Of a DNA stretch of 28,884 bases, positions 18,530-26,047 are shown in pieces. The DNA comes from SZAS-18 sp031370675 (GTDB taxonomy: Bacteria > Verrucomicrobiota > Verrucomicrobiia > Chthoniobacterales > SZAS-18). Both the position numbers and the translations under genes were made by a program. The stretch lies in contig JANMQT010000014.1 of assembly GCA_031370675.1 (NCBI GenBank), forward strand, positions 1 to 28,884, given 5' to 3'. Each line of letters opens with the position of its first letter. The first letter of the stretch is position 1. Under the pieces are notes generated by a model. The model did not search any database and was not told the origin of the DNA. It worked only from the letters and a program-made list of their open reading frames with translations.

Positions 18530-18646
18530 GAAACTCGAAACTCGAAGAAAGTCTAAGGCTGCAAAGGGAAGAAAGCTCGAATGGACACCCGCGGACATTT
18601 TCCCCACTTCATTCATTTTCGAAACTTACTTCGAATTTCGAGTTTC
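18530..18646. repeat. TCGAA-rich long inverted repeat between convergent genes
   Basis: GAAACTCGAAACTCGAAG (18530-18547) has an inverted copy at 18629-18646 with one mismatch. With three mismatches in total the arms extend to about 25 bp (18530-18554 against 18622-18646), enclosing a 67-bp loop. The arms themselves are built from short TCGAA/TTCGA units, and 18521-18529 adds another. The stretch is clearly more AT-rich than its neighbours and contains no gene. It may be a bidirectional terminator, a MITE remnant or a dispersed intergenic repeat. Confidence 0.55.
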
Positions 18647-18650
18647 TAAG

Positions 18651-19373
18651 CTACTTGGCGCGCGCCGCCGCGGCCTCGCGCAAAGCCGGACCCGCCGGGG
18701 AATGCGCCGCCCTCCCCGTGTAGCGCCAGATCAGCTTGAAAAAGCGCACGGCATCGCGCGCCGGGCGGATGCTGCTGGTCTCGTCGCGATACACCGTGCT
18801 GATCGGCACCGCGCCAATCGCCTCGCCCGCGCGCGAAATCCGGATCAACATTTCCGACTCGTAATCAAATGCGCTCGACTCGCAGTCGAGCAACGGCACG
18901 AGACTGCGATGCACGAGGCGGAAACCGCATTGCGAATCCGCGATGCGCTGGCCGCAGACCCGGCTCAGCAGCCAGGACATGAACCGGTTCGTCAACCGCC
19001 GCACCAGCGGCATCGAACGCGTGTCGCTCATGCGATTGCCCAGCCACAGCCGGACGGATTCGCCGGCTCGCGCGGCGGTCAAAAAATTCTGGATTTCCTC
19101 GGGCCGATGCTGGCCGTCGCCATCGAGGATCATGATGTAATCAAAGCCCCGGCGCGCGAGGTGGCGCAGACCTGACTTGATGGCCGCGCCTTTGCCGAGA
19201 TTGCGGTCGTGCAACAACACCTCCGCTCCCGCCTCGAGCGCCAGCGGGCCGGTCGCATCGCCCGAACCGTCGTCCACCACCAACACAAATCCCACGGCCG
19301 ACGCCGTCCGGCGCACCACATCGGCGATGTAGCGTTCTTCGCGGTAAGCGGGGATGAGGGCGGCAACTTCCAT
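18651..19373 (-). CDS. Family 2 glycosyltransferase (dolichyl/polyprenyl-phosphate hexose synthase-like)
   Basis: A 240-residue GT-A fold enzyme that transfers a sugar from a nucleotide donor, most likely to a lipid or glycan acceptor. Visible elements are ALIPAYREERYI, VVDDGSGDAT (donor binding, 33-42), NLGKGAAIKSGL, and the DxD metal site DGDGQHRP at 84-91. SQCGFRLVHRSL and an FDYESEMLIR segment follow and are typical of the DPM1/polyprenyl-phosphate subgroup. No membrane helices follow the catalytic domain, so it is a soluble or peripheral enzyme. ATG 19373 is the start. It lies 66 bp downstream of lipA on the same strand. A 7-bp perfect inverted repeat sits just upstream. Acceptor and pathway are unknown. 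Confidence 0.9.
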   Translation of the reverse strand: MEVAALIPAYREERYIADVVRRTASAVGFVLVVDDGSGDATGPLALEAGAEVLLHDRNLGKGAAIKSGLRHLARRGFDYIMILDGDGQHRPEEIQNFLTAARAGESVRLWLGNRMSDTRSMPLVRRLTNRFMSWLLSRVCGQRIADSQCGFRLVHRSLVPLLDCESSAFDYESEMLIRISRAGEAIGAVPISTVYRDETSSIRPARDAVRFFKLIWRYTGRAAHSPAGPALREAAAARAK

Positions 19374-19379
19374 GGTCAG

Positions 19380-19401
19380 GAATCATCAACGGGCATGATT
19401 C
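19380..19401. promoter_or_regulatory. Short inverted repeat between lipA and the glycosyltransferase gene
   Basis: GAATCAT (19380-19386) and ATGATTC (19395-19401) are perfect inverted copies with an 8-nt spacer, 6 nt upstream of the glycosyltransferase start on the minus strand. It may be an operator-like site or a small mRNA hairpin that affects translation. The size is close to what chance allows. Confidence 0.2.
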
Positions 19402-19439
19402 ATGTACCTAGTTTCGTGCCAAATCCGGCCGGAAAACAC

Positions 19440-20336
19440 TCAGGACGGCTTCCCCAGCGGATGGAAGTCCGCTGCGTGATAGGAGCTGCGCACCAGCGGG
19501 CCGGAAGCGACGTATTCAAATCCCTTTTCCCGCGCAACAACGCCATACCGATCGAAGTCCGCGGGCTCAATGTAAGCCACCACGGGCAGATGATTTGGCG
19601 TTGGCCGCAAGTACTGGCCAAGCGTGAGCACCTGTACACCGACCGCGCGCAAATCATCCATCGCCTGAAACAATTCCTCTTCAGTCTCGCCCAGGCCCAG
19701 CATCAACCCGCTCTTTGTCACGAGCTCCGGACGCATTTCCTTCACGAGCGCCAGCATCGCGAGCGAGGTGCGGTATTTCGCGCGCGAGCGCACGAGCGGG
19801 GTCAGTCGCTCAACCGTCTCGAGGTTGTGATTGAAGATGTGCGGATCCGCCGTCAGCACGGTCTGGATGGCGTCACGCTGTGCGTGAAAATCCGGCGTCA
19901 GAATTTCCACGATCAGCCCGGGCACCGCCGCCTTCAATGCCAGCACCACCCGGCGAAAATGGTCCGCTCCCCCGTCCGCCAGGTCGTCGCGCGCCACGGC
20001 CGTGATGACGACGTGCTTGAGCTTCATCCGCTTCACGGCTTCGGCGACCCGTGCCGGTTCGTCGTCCTCGAGCGCAAACGGTTTGGCGGTGGTCACGGCG
20101 CAGAATCCGCACGCGCGCGTGCAGCGGTCACCCGCGATCATGAACGTGGCGGTCCCGCCGCTCCAGCATTCCCAGCGATTCGGACACTGTGCGCTCTCGC
20201 ACACCGTGTGCAGCTTGAGATCGGAAATCAGCGCTTTCGTCGAGAAAAAGACCGGGTTCGACGGCAACCGCACCTTGATCCAGTCAGGCTTGCGCTCCTG
20301 GTGCAGCTGGGGATCGATTTTGGGGCGACTCGACAC
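19440..20336 (-). CDS. lipA: Lipoyl synthase
   Basis: Radical-SAM enzyme that inserts two sulfurs into protein-bound octanoyl groups to make lipoyl cofactors for 2-oxoacid dehydrogenases and the glycine cleavage system. The 298-residue protein has both clusters: the auxiliary [4Fe-4S] ligands Cys46, Cys51 and Cys57 in CESAQCPNRWEC, and the radical-SAM CTRACGFC at 72-79. The conserved C-terminal RSSYHA, whose serine ligates the auxiliary cluster, is also present. The start is GTG 20336, directly before the PKIDPQLHQERKPDWIK segment. LipB (octanoyltransferase) is not adjacent. A MITE-like element begins 38 bp upstream of its start and could separate it from its original promoter. Confidence 0.97.
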   Translation of the reverse strand: MSSRPKIDPQLHQERKPDWIKVRLPSNPVFFSTKALISDLKLHTVCESAQCPNRWECWSGGTATFMIAGDRCTRACGFCAVTTAKPFALEDDEPARVAEAVKRMKLKHVVITAVARDDLADGGADHFRRVVLALKAAVPGLIVEILTPDFHAQRDAIQTVLTADPHIFNHNLETVERLTPLVRSRAKYRTSLAMLALVKEMRPELVTKSGLMLGLGETEEELFQAMDDLRAVGVQVLTLGQYLRPTPNHLPVVAYIEPADFDRYGVVAREKGFEYVASGPLVRSSYHAADFHPLGKPS

Positions 20337-20374
20337 GGGAAGAACGATGCCTTGGCCGGCCCGGGAAGCAACAA

Positions 20375-20650
20375 GGAGCCTGTTGAAATACTGGCACGGC
20401 CCGCGCGAGCGTCGCTTGGGCTGGATGGCGGTGGCGTGAGGAGGGAGCGGGTCTCATCGACCCCGCGACCGACGAGCAACTCCGGCAGACGGCCCAAGCC
20501 ACGCTCGCCCTCCGGGTTGCGCCGCTTTTTGGCTTGGGCAGCGTCGCCGCGCTCGGGCAGGATCGCAGTGGACCCAGCCGCTTCGCGCGCTCCTTGCCCC
20601 AGCCAAAAATCGCCTGCAACGCGGGCCATGCCAGTATTCCAACAGGCTCC
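20375..20650. mobile_element. MITE-like element with 31-bp terminal inverted repeats
   Basis: The ends are inverted copies: 20375-20405 begins GGAGCCTGTTGAAATACTGG and the reverse complement of 20620-20650 begins GGAGCCTGTTGGAATACTGG, matching at 29 of 31 positions. A second, nested inverted repeat lies inside (20405-20421 against 20492-20508, 16 of 17 matches). The 276-bp element lies between divergent lipA and the DUF1800 gene. It carries no transposase; it is open in all three minus-strand frames, but these proteins are compositional artefacts (147-aa frame 20228-20671, 122-aa frame 20284-20652). No clear target-site duplication is visible. A perfect TTGACA lies just outside the right end (20665-20670) but without a -10 at normal spacing. 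The remaining gene-free flanks, 20337-20374 and 20651-20708, show nothing else. Confidence 0.65.
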
Positions 20651-20708
20651 AAGGTTCCGACAGGTTGACACCGTGCAACCGGTCGGCTCCAGCGTGGTTT
20701 AATGGGGA

Positions 20709-22223
20709 ATGCTCAACCCGCTGCCACCCGCCAAATGGGACCGCGCCAAGGCCGCGCATCTGCTCAACCGCGCGGCGTTCGGCGGATCGCCCGCGCAAAT
20801 TGATGCGCTGCAGAAGTCCGGTCTCGCCACGGCGGTTCGAACTCTGGTCGATGGGCCGGCCCAAGTCGTGGCCGCGGTGCCACCGCCTTGGGCGACGCCC
20901 AAGGATCTGCAAGCCCGGCGCGACAGCGTGCAGGACATCGCGGCACTCAGCGCCGATCCGGGCACGCGCAAGCAGATCGAGCAGCAGTTCCGCAAGGACG
21001 TCCGACGGGAATTGATCGGCCAGATTCGGGATCTCGGCGTCTGGTGGCTGCAGCGCATGCGCACGTCGGCTGACCCCCTGCAGGAAAAGCTTACCCTCTT
21101 CTGGCACGGGCACTTTGCGACCAGCGCGCAGAAAGTTCGCGACGCTTACTATATGTGGGTTCAGAACGAAACCCTGCGATGCCATGCGCGCGGTCACTTC
21201 GGCGCGCTGGTGAAGGCCATCTCGCGCGATCCCGCGATGGTCATCTGGCTTGATCTGCGCGACAGCCGCGGCGCGCATCCCAACGAAAATTTTGCGCGCG
21301 AGCTGATGGAGTTGTTCACGCTCGGCGAGGGCCACTACACGGAGCGCGATGTGGCCGCCGGCGCGCGCGCGTTCACCGGTTATCGGCTCAACCCGCGTGA
21401 CCAGACGTTCCGCTACGCGCTGCGCGAGGCGGACCTGGGTGAAAAGGAAATATTCGGGCAGAAGGGGAGCTTCAATGGTGACGCGGTGATCGACCTGATC
21501 CTGCAGAAACCGGAATGCGCGAAATTCCTGGCCCGCAAGCTCTGGGAATTCTTTGCGTACCAGGATCCCGAGCCCGAGATCGTCACCCGGCTGGCCGAGG
21601 TGATCCGCCTCTGCGACTATGAGATGCGGCCGGTGCTGATGAAGATTTTCGGCAGCGAGGAATTCTATGGCGAGCGTGCGATGCGCACGCAGATCAAGAG
21701 TCCCGTGCAGTGGCTCGTGCAAAACGCGCGGATGTTCGAAACCGATTTCCCGCCGCCGTATGTGCTCTTCTTCGCGATGCGGCAACTCGGCCAGATGCTG
21801 TTTAATCCGCCCAGCGTGAAGGGCTGGGACGGCGGCAAGGCATGGATCAGCACGTCCACCCTGCTGGCGCGCTACAACCTTGCCGGCTTGCTGGTCGAGA
21901 GCGGCGGCCAGGAACTCATGCTCAACATTCAAAAGTCGGTGCGAGATCTCGGCTTTGATCCCATGAACGATGCCGCGCCCACCGTGCGCATGCCGGACGC
22001 CGGTCCGCTCGACGTTGCGAAAATCGCGCCGGCAGACCTGCGCGCGGATCCGGAGAAACTGATCGACCGTTTGGCCCTGCGTTTGTTCCAGGCGCCGCTC
22101 GCGGGCCGGCCGCGCGAGGCGTTCCTCGAATATCTCCGCGCCAAGGCGCAGCCGGCCGACGACGAGGCCATCCGCGGGCTGCTGCACCTCATGATGAGCA
22201 CGCCGCAATTCCAACTCTGCTGA
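20709..22223 (+). CDS. DUF1800 domain protein
   Basis: A 504-residue protein that is DUF1800 from end to end: it starts with the family's helical AAHLLNRAAFGGSPAQIDAL segment and continues with LTLFWHGHFATS, NENFARELMELFTLGEGHYT, the DVAAGARAFTGY stretch and GMDP-like KGWDGGKAWIS. No signal peptide is visible from the ATG at 20709. DUF1800 genes are regularly followed by a Tat-exported DUF1501 gene in Planctomycetota and Verrucomicrobiota, and that is the case here, 11 bp downstream. The biochemical function of the family is not established. An antisense open frame (20454-22214) is a GC shadow that also reads through the MITE-like element. Confidence 0.93.
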   Translation: MLNPLPPAKWDRAKAAHLLNRAAFGGSPAQIDALQKSGLATAVRTLVDGPAQVVAAVPPPWATPKDLQARRDSVQDIAALSADPGTRKQIEQQFRKDVRRELIGQIRDLGVWWLQRMRTSADPLQEKLTLFWHGHFATSAQKVRDAYYMWVQNETLRCHARGHFGALVKAISRDPAMVIWLDLRDSRGAHPNENFARELMELFTLGEGHYTERDVAAGARAFTGYRLNPRDQTFRYALREADLGEKEIFGQKGSFNGDAVIDLILQKPECAKFLARKLWEFFAYQDPEPEIVTRLAEVIRLCDYEMRPVLMKIFGSEEFYGERAMRTQIKSPVQWLVQNARMFETDFPPPYVLFFAMRQLGQMLFNPPSVKGWDGGKAWISTSTLLARYNLAGLLVESGGQELMLNIQKSVRDLGFDPMNDAAPTVRMPDAGPLDVAKIAPADLRADPEKLIDRLALRLFQAPLAGRPREAFLEYLRAKAQPADDEAIRGLLHLMMSTPQFQLC

Positions 22224-22234
22224 TTGATCTGTTT

Positions 22235-23608
22235 ATGGACGACCACCCCTCGACCGACACGCCCGGCACGCTGCAAACGCGCCGCGCCTTTCTCCGCACT
22301 TCCATGCTCGGCGCGGCCGCGGCGTGGACCCTGCCGGTCTTCATCGACCAGACATTCTTCACCCTCGACGCGCTGGCTGCGGATCGCGCGATTCAGAGCC
22401 CGACCGGCAAGGACGCGACCATCCTCGTGGTGCTCCAGCTGGCGGGCGGCAACGACGGGTTGAACACGGTGATCCCGTTCGCGGACGACGCGTACCGCCG
22501 CGCGCGGCCGACGCTCGGCTTCGCGCCCGACAAGGTGCTAAAGCTCAATGATCATCTGGGCTTGAATCCCGCGCTTGCTCCGCTCCGGGCCCTCTACGAC
22601 GAGGGTCACCTCGGCATCATCCAGGGCGTCGGCTATCCGAATCCAAACCGCTCCCACTTTCGCTCAACAGAAATCTGGCAGACCGCCTCCGACGCCAACG
22701 AGAACCGCGCTTATGGCTGGCTCGGCAACTACTTCGACAGCTGCTGCAAGGGCGCGGACCCAACCGTGGGCGTCGCGATCGGCGGCACCTCGCCGCAGGC
22801 CTTCTCGTCGAAAACCCCGACGGGCGTCAGCTTTGCCCGGCCGGAGCAATATCGGTGGGTCAACTACGAGAAGACGAACGGCAAGATGGGCGCGGCGGAA
22901 TATTTCTTCCGCCAGCTCAACCAGCCCGAGGACGTGTCCGTGGACGTCGCGTCGATGTTGGGCGGCGGCGCCGAGACGACGGCCGGGGGCAGCGTCGAGG
23001 CGATCGGCGGCGGGGTCCGCGACGCCAGCAATCCGCTGGATTTTCTGGAGCGCACCGCGCTCGACGCGCAGATCAGCTCGGACCGCGTGCTCGCTATCGC
23101 GCGCAAGACCAAGCCGTTGGTGACGTATCCCGGGGGGCGATTGAGCGAGAGCTTGAGCCTCGTCGGGCGCATGATTGCGGGCGGCCTGCCGACGCGCGTT
23201 TATTACGTGAGCCTCGGCGGATTTGACACGCACCAGAACCAGCTTCCCGCGCACGAACGGTTGATGACGGAACTCGGCGCGGCGATGGGCGCCTTCGCGT
23301 CGGATCTCAAGGCGCAGGGCAACTTCGAGCGCGTGATGATGATGACCTTCAGCGAATTCGGCCGGCGCGTGGAACAGAACGCGAGTGGCGGGACCGATCA
23401 CGGCGCGGCCGCGCCCATGTTCGTAATGGGCGGACGCACCAAGCCGGGACTGCACGGAACGATGCCGAGTCTCACGCAGCTCTTTCAGGGCGACCTCGTC
23501 CATACCCTCGACTTCCGCTCGGTCTACGCCGGCGTGCTGGAACAATGGCTGGGTGTTCCGAGCCAGCCTGTGCTGGGTCGGAAATTCAATCCGCTCGCGC
23601 TGGTATAG
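22235..23608 (+). CDS. Tat-exported DUF1501 protein
   Basis: A 457-residue protein of the DUF1501 family, which has an alkaline-phosphatase/sulfatase-like fold. The N-terminus carries a twin-arginine signal (TRRAFLRTS, then a hydrophobic MLGAAAAWTLPVFI), so it is exported folded, probably with a metal or other cofactor. Family landmarks include LQLAGGNDGLNTVIPF, YYVSLGGFDTHQNQ, MMTFSEFGRRVEQNA and TDHGAAAPMFVMG; the Asp/His residues in the last segments are the likely metal ligands. It follows the DUF1800 gene by 11 bp, which implies co-expression and a joint role. Its 3' end overlaps the convergent CHASE2 gene by 23 bp. Substrate unknown. Confidence 0.94.
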   Translation: MDDHPSTDTPGTLQTRRAFLRTSMLGAAAAWTLPVFIDQTFFTLDALAADRAIQSPTGKDATILVVLQLAGGNDGLNTVIPFADDAYRRARPTLGFAPDKVLKLNDHLGLNPALAPLRALYDEGHLGIIQGVGYPNPNRSHFRSTEIWQTASDANENRAYGWLGNYFDSCCKGADPTVGVAIGGTSPQAFSSKTPTGVSFARPEQYRWVNYEKTNGKMGAAEYFFRQLNQPEDVSVDVASMLGGGAETTAGGSVEAIGGGVRDASNPLDFLERTALDAQISSDRVLAIARKTKPLVTYPGGRLSESLSLVGRMIAGGLPTRVYYVSLGGFDTHQNQLPAHERLMTELGAAMGAFASDLKAQGNFERVMMMTFSEFGRRVEQNASGGTDHGAAAPMFVMGGRTKPGLHGTMPSLTQLFQGDLVHTLDFRSVYAGVLEQWLGVPSQPVLGRKFNPLALV

Positions 23609-24839
23609 CGGGGTCATCGTCCGGCACGAACAGCCGGACAATCAGCGCGCCGAGCAATACGCCGCCTGGCATCGCCATCGGCAGCCACCAACGCAGCCGG
23701 TCGTACAAAATCCACGCCACCACCGCGTAGAGCAGGAGCGCCGCGAAGGCGAGTACCGCCGCCCCGAGCCGGACGCGGGTATGCAGCCAGGTGCCAAACG
23801 CGGCGAGCGCGGCCAGCAACAGCCATTGGCCCCAGGCGGGCACGCGCCGGATGAAATCGCCGCGCTGGATCGACGCCAGCGCCGCGGCACTCCAGTCGAT
23901 CGGCGCGCGCGCCTCGACCCGCCCCTCGCCCACCGGACCAAGCACGGATCGGTCGGTGCGTCCCAGCAGCGTGATTCCGCCGGCAGACGGAGCCTCGAGA
24001 TTGAGCCGATCGTTGGGCACGGCCTTCGCGCCCTGTTCGGCGACCAGCAGGAGATCGTCGAAGCCGAGTCGCGAAACGCGGGCAGGCGACCACGGGTCCA
24101 CGAACATGAAGCCCGCGGCGTCGATCGGAATACGCCGGCCATCCCCCAGGTCAATGTGCGAACCCAGGCGAACCTTGATTTCACCGGGCGTGACCTTCAG
24201 CCAAAGCAGTGCCGCCTGGAGGGTGAACGTCGGCAGCACCTGCCCGCGATACCGCACGAGGAGCGGGACGGCGGTCGGAAATTCGCGGGCTGCCACGGTG
24301 GGTCCCAGCGAGGCCAGCGCCTGTAAATCGCGCGTCGGCCGCGCGATCAATTCATCCGCGAAAGGCAGATTGGCGACGTTGCCCGAGACATTGCGCAAGC
24401 CCTCGGGCAGGATGCCCGCATCGTCGCTTTCCCGCCGGCCGCTGCTCGCCGTCACCACGCCGAGCACCAGCTTGGGAAACTGCAGCGCGCGGTTGGCCAG
24501 CATCCGCTCGGCCTCGGCCTGCGGGCGCGCCCAACTCAGCACCGGTTCGATGCCCACGACCGCGGGGCGCATCTCCTCCAGGGCCTGGAGAAACAGCGCG
24601 TAGTCGAGCGCCGGCAGCGGCCACTTGTTCCGGCCCGCCAGAACTGCGTCGTTGATTTCCACCACCGTCACCGAAGCGGGACCCTTGGGATAACGCGCCT
24701 GATCCCGGTGCGAGGCGACCCAATCCAGCCAGCTGTAATCGACGGTCGACACGATCCCGCCGTCGCGTCCGCTCTCGGCCAGCAGCAACGCGCCGAGCAG
24801 AAACAGCACCAAAAATGGCCAATGGGCGAATCGCGTCAC
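23586..24839 (-). CDS. CHASE2-domain membrane protein without an output domain
   Basis: About 417 residues. An N-terminal membrane anchor (PFLVLFLLGALLLA) is followed by a large extracytoplasmic CHASE2 domain (about 30-300). Recognisable pieces are DWVASHRD, VVEINDAVL, WPLPALDYALFLQAL, RPAVVGIEPVL and GFMFVDP. Three C-terminal membrane helices follow (WLLLAALAAFGTWL, AVLAFAALLLYAVVAWI, GGVLLGALIVRLFV). CHASE2 normally senses an unknown extracellular signal and is followed by a cyclase, kinase or phosphatase; here the protein ends right after the helices (VPDDDPAIPARAD). GTG 24839 is preferred; TTG 24857 would add six residues. It is the last gene of a three-gene minus-strand cluster, and its 3' end overlaps DUF1501 convergently. 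A partner carrying the output is expected elsewhere. Confidence 0.85.
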   Translation of the reverse strand: MTRFAHWPFLVLFLLGALLLAESGRDGGIVSTVDYSWLDWVASHRDQARYPKGPASVTVVEINDAVLAGRNKWPLPALDYALFLQALEEMRPAVVGIEPVLSWARPQAEAERMLANRALQFPKLVLGVVTASSGRRESDDAGILPEGLRNVSGNVANLPFADELIARPTRDLQALASLGPTVAAREFPTAVPLLVRYRGQVLPTFTLQAALLWLKVTPGEIKVRLGSHIDLGDGRRIPIDAAGFMFVDPWSPARVSRLGFDDLLLVAEQGAKAVPNDRLNLEAPSAGGITLLGRTDRSVLGPVGEGRVEARAPIDWSAAALASIQRGDFIRRVPAWGQWLLLAALAAFGTWLHTRVRLGAAVLAFAALLLYAVVAWILYDRLRWWLPMAMPGGVLLGALIVRLFVPDDDPAIPARAD

Positions 24840-24893
24840 GCCCGCACTTAGCCACAAAGCGCGGGCGAAGAAACCCCGATGTGAGGATTTGCT

Positions 24894-25628
24894 TCAGGCC
24901 CCGCGACGGCGGGCCTCCCAGATTTCAGGCCCGGAAATTTCGTGCGATGCGCTGAGCGCGCGGGTCCCGCTGGCTGCAATCCGTTGCAATAGAACGAGTC
25001 GATCCACCGGCCGGCATGGCTGCAACGTGGGCCGCTGCACCAGTTTCAGCGCGCGGTCGCGCCGGACCAGCAGCCCCCAGCCCACCGGCACCTCCGCCGG
25101 ATTCACAATGTCCGGCTCCACCACCAGATAAAAAAGGTTCGCGCAAAGATAACGCACGATGGTCTCGAACTTCACGTGACGGTAGAGCCGTCGCTGGAGC
25201 ACGGTCATCTGCCCAAGCACGCGCCGGTAGTTGGCGTGCTCCAGCCGGGAGAGATCGGGCGAGTCAAAATCGGGGAAAAGCGAATCCCCGCTGCGCAGCG
25301 AGGGATAATGCACGCACAACAGCCGCTCCAGCGTCTCGCGTCGGCCCTGCAATGCAGCCAGCTTCTTCCGCGTCGCCGCAGCCGAGCGGGAATCGATCAG
25401 GAAATCCGAGCGCGCCTGTTTGCATTCGAAGATGGCGGTGGTGCCGAGGTCCGGGCCGCCGGCCGCGCGCTGGTGGGGTCCCGGCTTGTAGGCCGCGAGG
25501 TCGGCGCGGAAGCGGCAGCGCGGGGGCATCACCTCGAAGGCGCACGCGCGATAGCCCTCCTGCTGCGCCCAGAAAAGGGCGTGCTGCTTCAACGCGCGAT
25601 GTGCCGGGGATTCGCCGCCCGCTGCCAT
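24894..25628 (-). CDS. PD-(D/E)XK nuclease-like protein
   Basis: A 244-residue soluble protein. The N-terminal half has the pattern of a PD-(D/E)XK nuclease fold: Glu32 in CAFEVMP, Asp43 in FRADLAAY, and Glu68-Cys-Lys70 in IFECKQARSDF. The later segment NLFYLVVEPDIVNPAEVPVGWGLL resembles the strand-turn found after the core in MmcB-like and other small restriction-like proteins. That spacing would be consistent with metal-dependent DNA cleavage, but I cannot name a family. The middle (residues 85-165) is helical and charged and may be a specific insertion. It starts 4 bp after the stop of the 109-residue gene and ends 54 bp before the CHASE2 gene, all on the minus strand. A role in DNA repair or defence is speculation. 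Confidence 0.65.
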   Translation of the reverse strand: MAAGGESPAHRALKQHALFWAQQEGYRACAFEVMPPRCRFRADLAAYKPGPHQRAAGGPDLGTTAIFECKQARSDFLIDSRSAAATRKKLAALQGRRETLERLLCVHYPSLRSGDSLFPDFDSPDLSRLEHANYRRVLGQMTVLQRRLYRHVKFETIVRYLCANLFYLVVEPDIVNPAEVPVGWGLLVRRDRALKLVQRPTLQPCRPVDRLVLLQRIAASGTRALSASHEISGPEIWEARRRGA

Positions 25629-25632
25629 AGGC

Positions 25633-25962
25633 TCAGATGAACGCCGCGATCGATTTCGGCACCGGAAACCGCTGGCCGGACGCGAAGTCGTCGAACAGAG
25701 CCTGCAGCCAGGGGCGATCGATCTCCACCTTGCCCGGCACGAAAAACGTCCCGTCCTTTTCCCGCTCGATGCGGTACTCGATGAGCTTAATCCCGATGGT
25801 CTTGTCCTCGCCTTTTGGCAGCAAGGTGGCGCGAACCTGCTTGGTCGCGGTGTCGAGCTCGAAGTCCTGGAGCTGGCCGTAGCGGGCGAATTGATCGTTG
25901 AAATACGACTTCGCCGCCATCACGAGGAACGAGTCCTTGCCCTTCTGCAGGAATTTCCGCAT
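25633..25962 (-). CDS. Unrecognised conserved-looking small protein (109 aa)
   Basis: A 109-residue soluble, mixed alpha/beta protein with no signal peptide, membrane segment or cysteine motif. It starts with a basic helix (MRKFLQKGKDSFLVMAAKSYFN), followed by beta-strand-like stretches (FELDTATKQVRATLLPKG, IGIKLIEYRIEREKDG) and an amphipathic C-terminal segment. An internal ATG at 25920 (MAAKSYF) is the alternative start. It is the first gene of the minus-strand cluster with the PD-(D/E)XK-like and CHASE2 genes, and is divergent from gltX with 85 bp between them. Codon use looks like that of neighbouring genes, and the tight 4-bp spacing to the next gene supports it as real. I do not recognise the family. 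Confidence 0.75.
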   Translation of the reverse strand: MRKFLQKGKDSFLVMAAKSYFNDQFARYGQLQDFELDTATKQVRATLLPKGEDKTIGIKLIEYRIEREKDGTFFVPGKVEIDRPWLQALFDDFASGQRFPVPKSIAAFI

Positions 25963-26047
25963 GGGGCCAACCTACGCGGCCCCGCGCCGAGGGAAAGCGT
26001 CGGCCCGTCGCATTGCGGGACCCCGCATTTCTGCTAATAGCCGCAGG

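Noticed and set aside
20228..20671. 147-residue minus-strand frame inside the MITE-like element
   Set aside because: All three minus frames are open across the element, and this one also overlaps the lipA start; no protein signature is present. It is better explained by high GC in a structured repeat.
20665..20703. TTGACA promoter for the DUF1800 gene
   Set aside because: The -35 is perfect, but the only TTTAAT-like -10 is 27 bp away and nothing suitable lies at 16-18 bp.
20454..22214. 586-residue open frame antisense to the DUF1800 gene and reading into the MITE-like element
   Set aside because: Antisense to a well-supported family gene and composed of repeat-derived and charged low-complexity residues.
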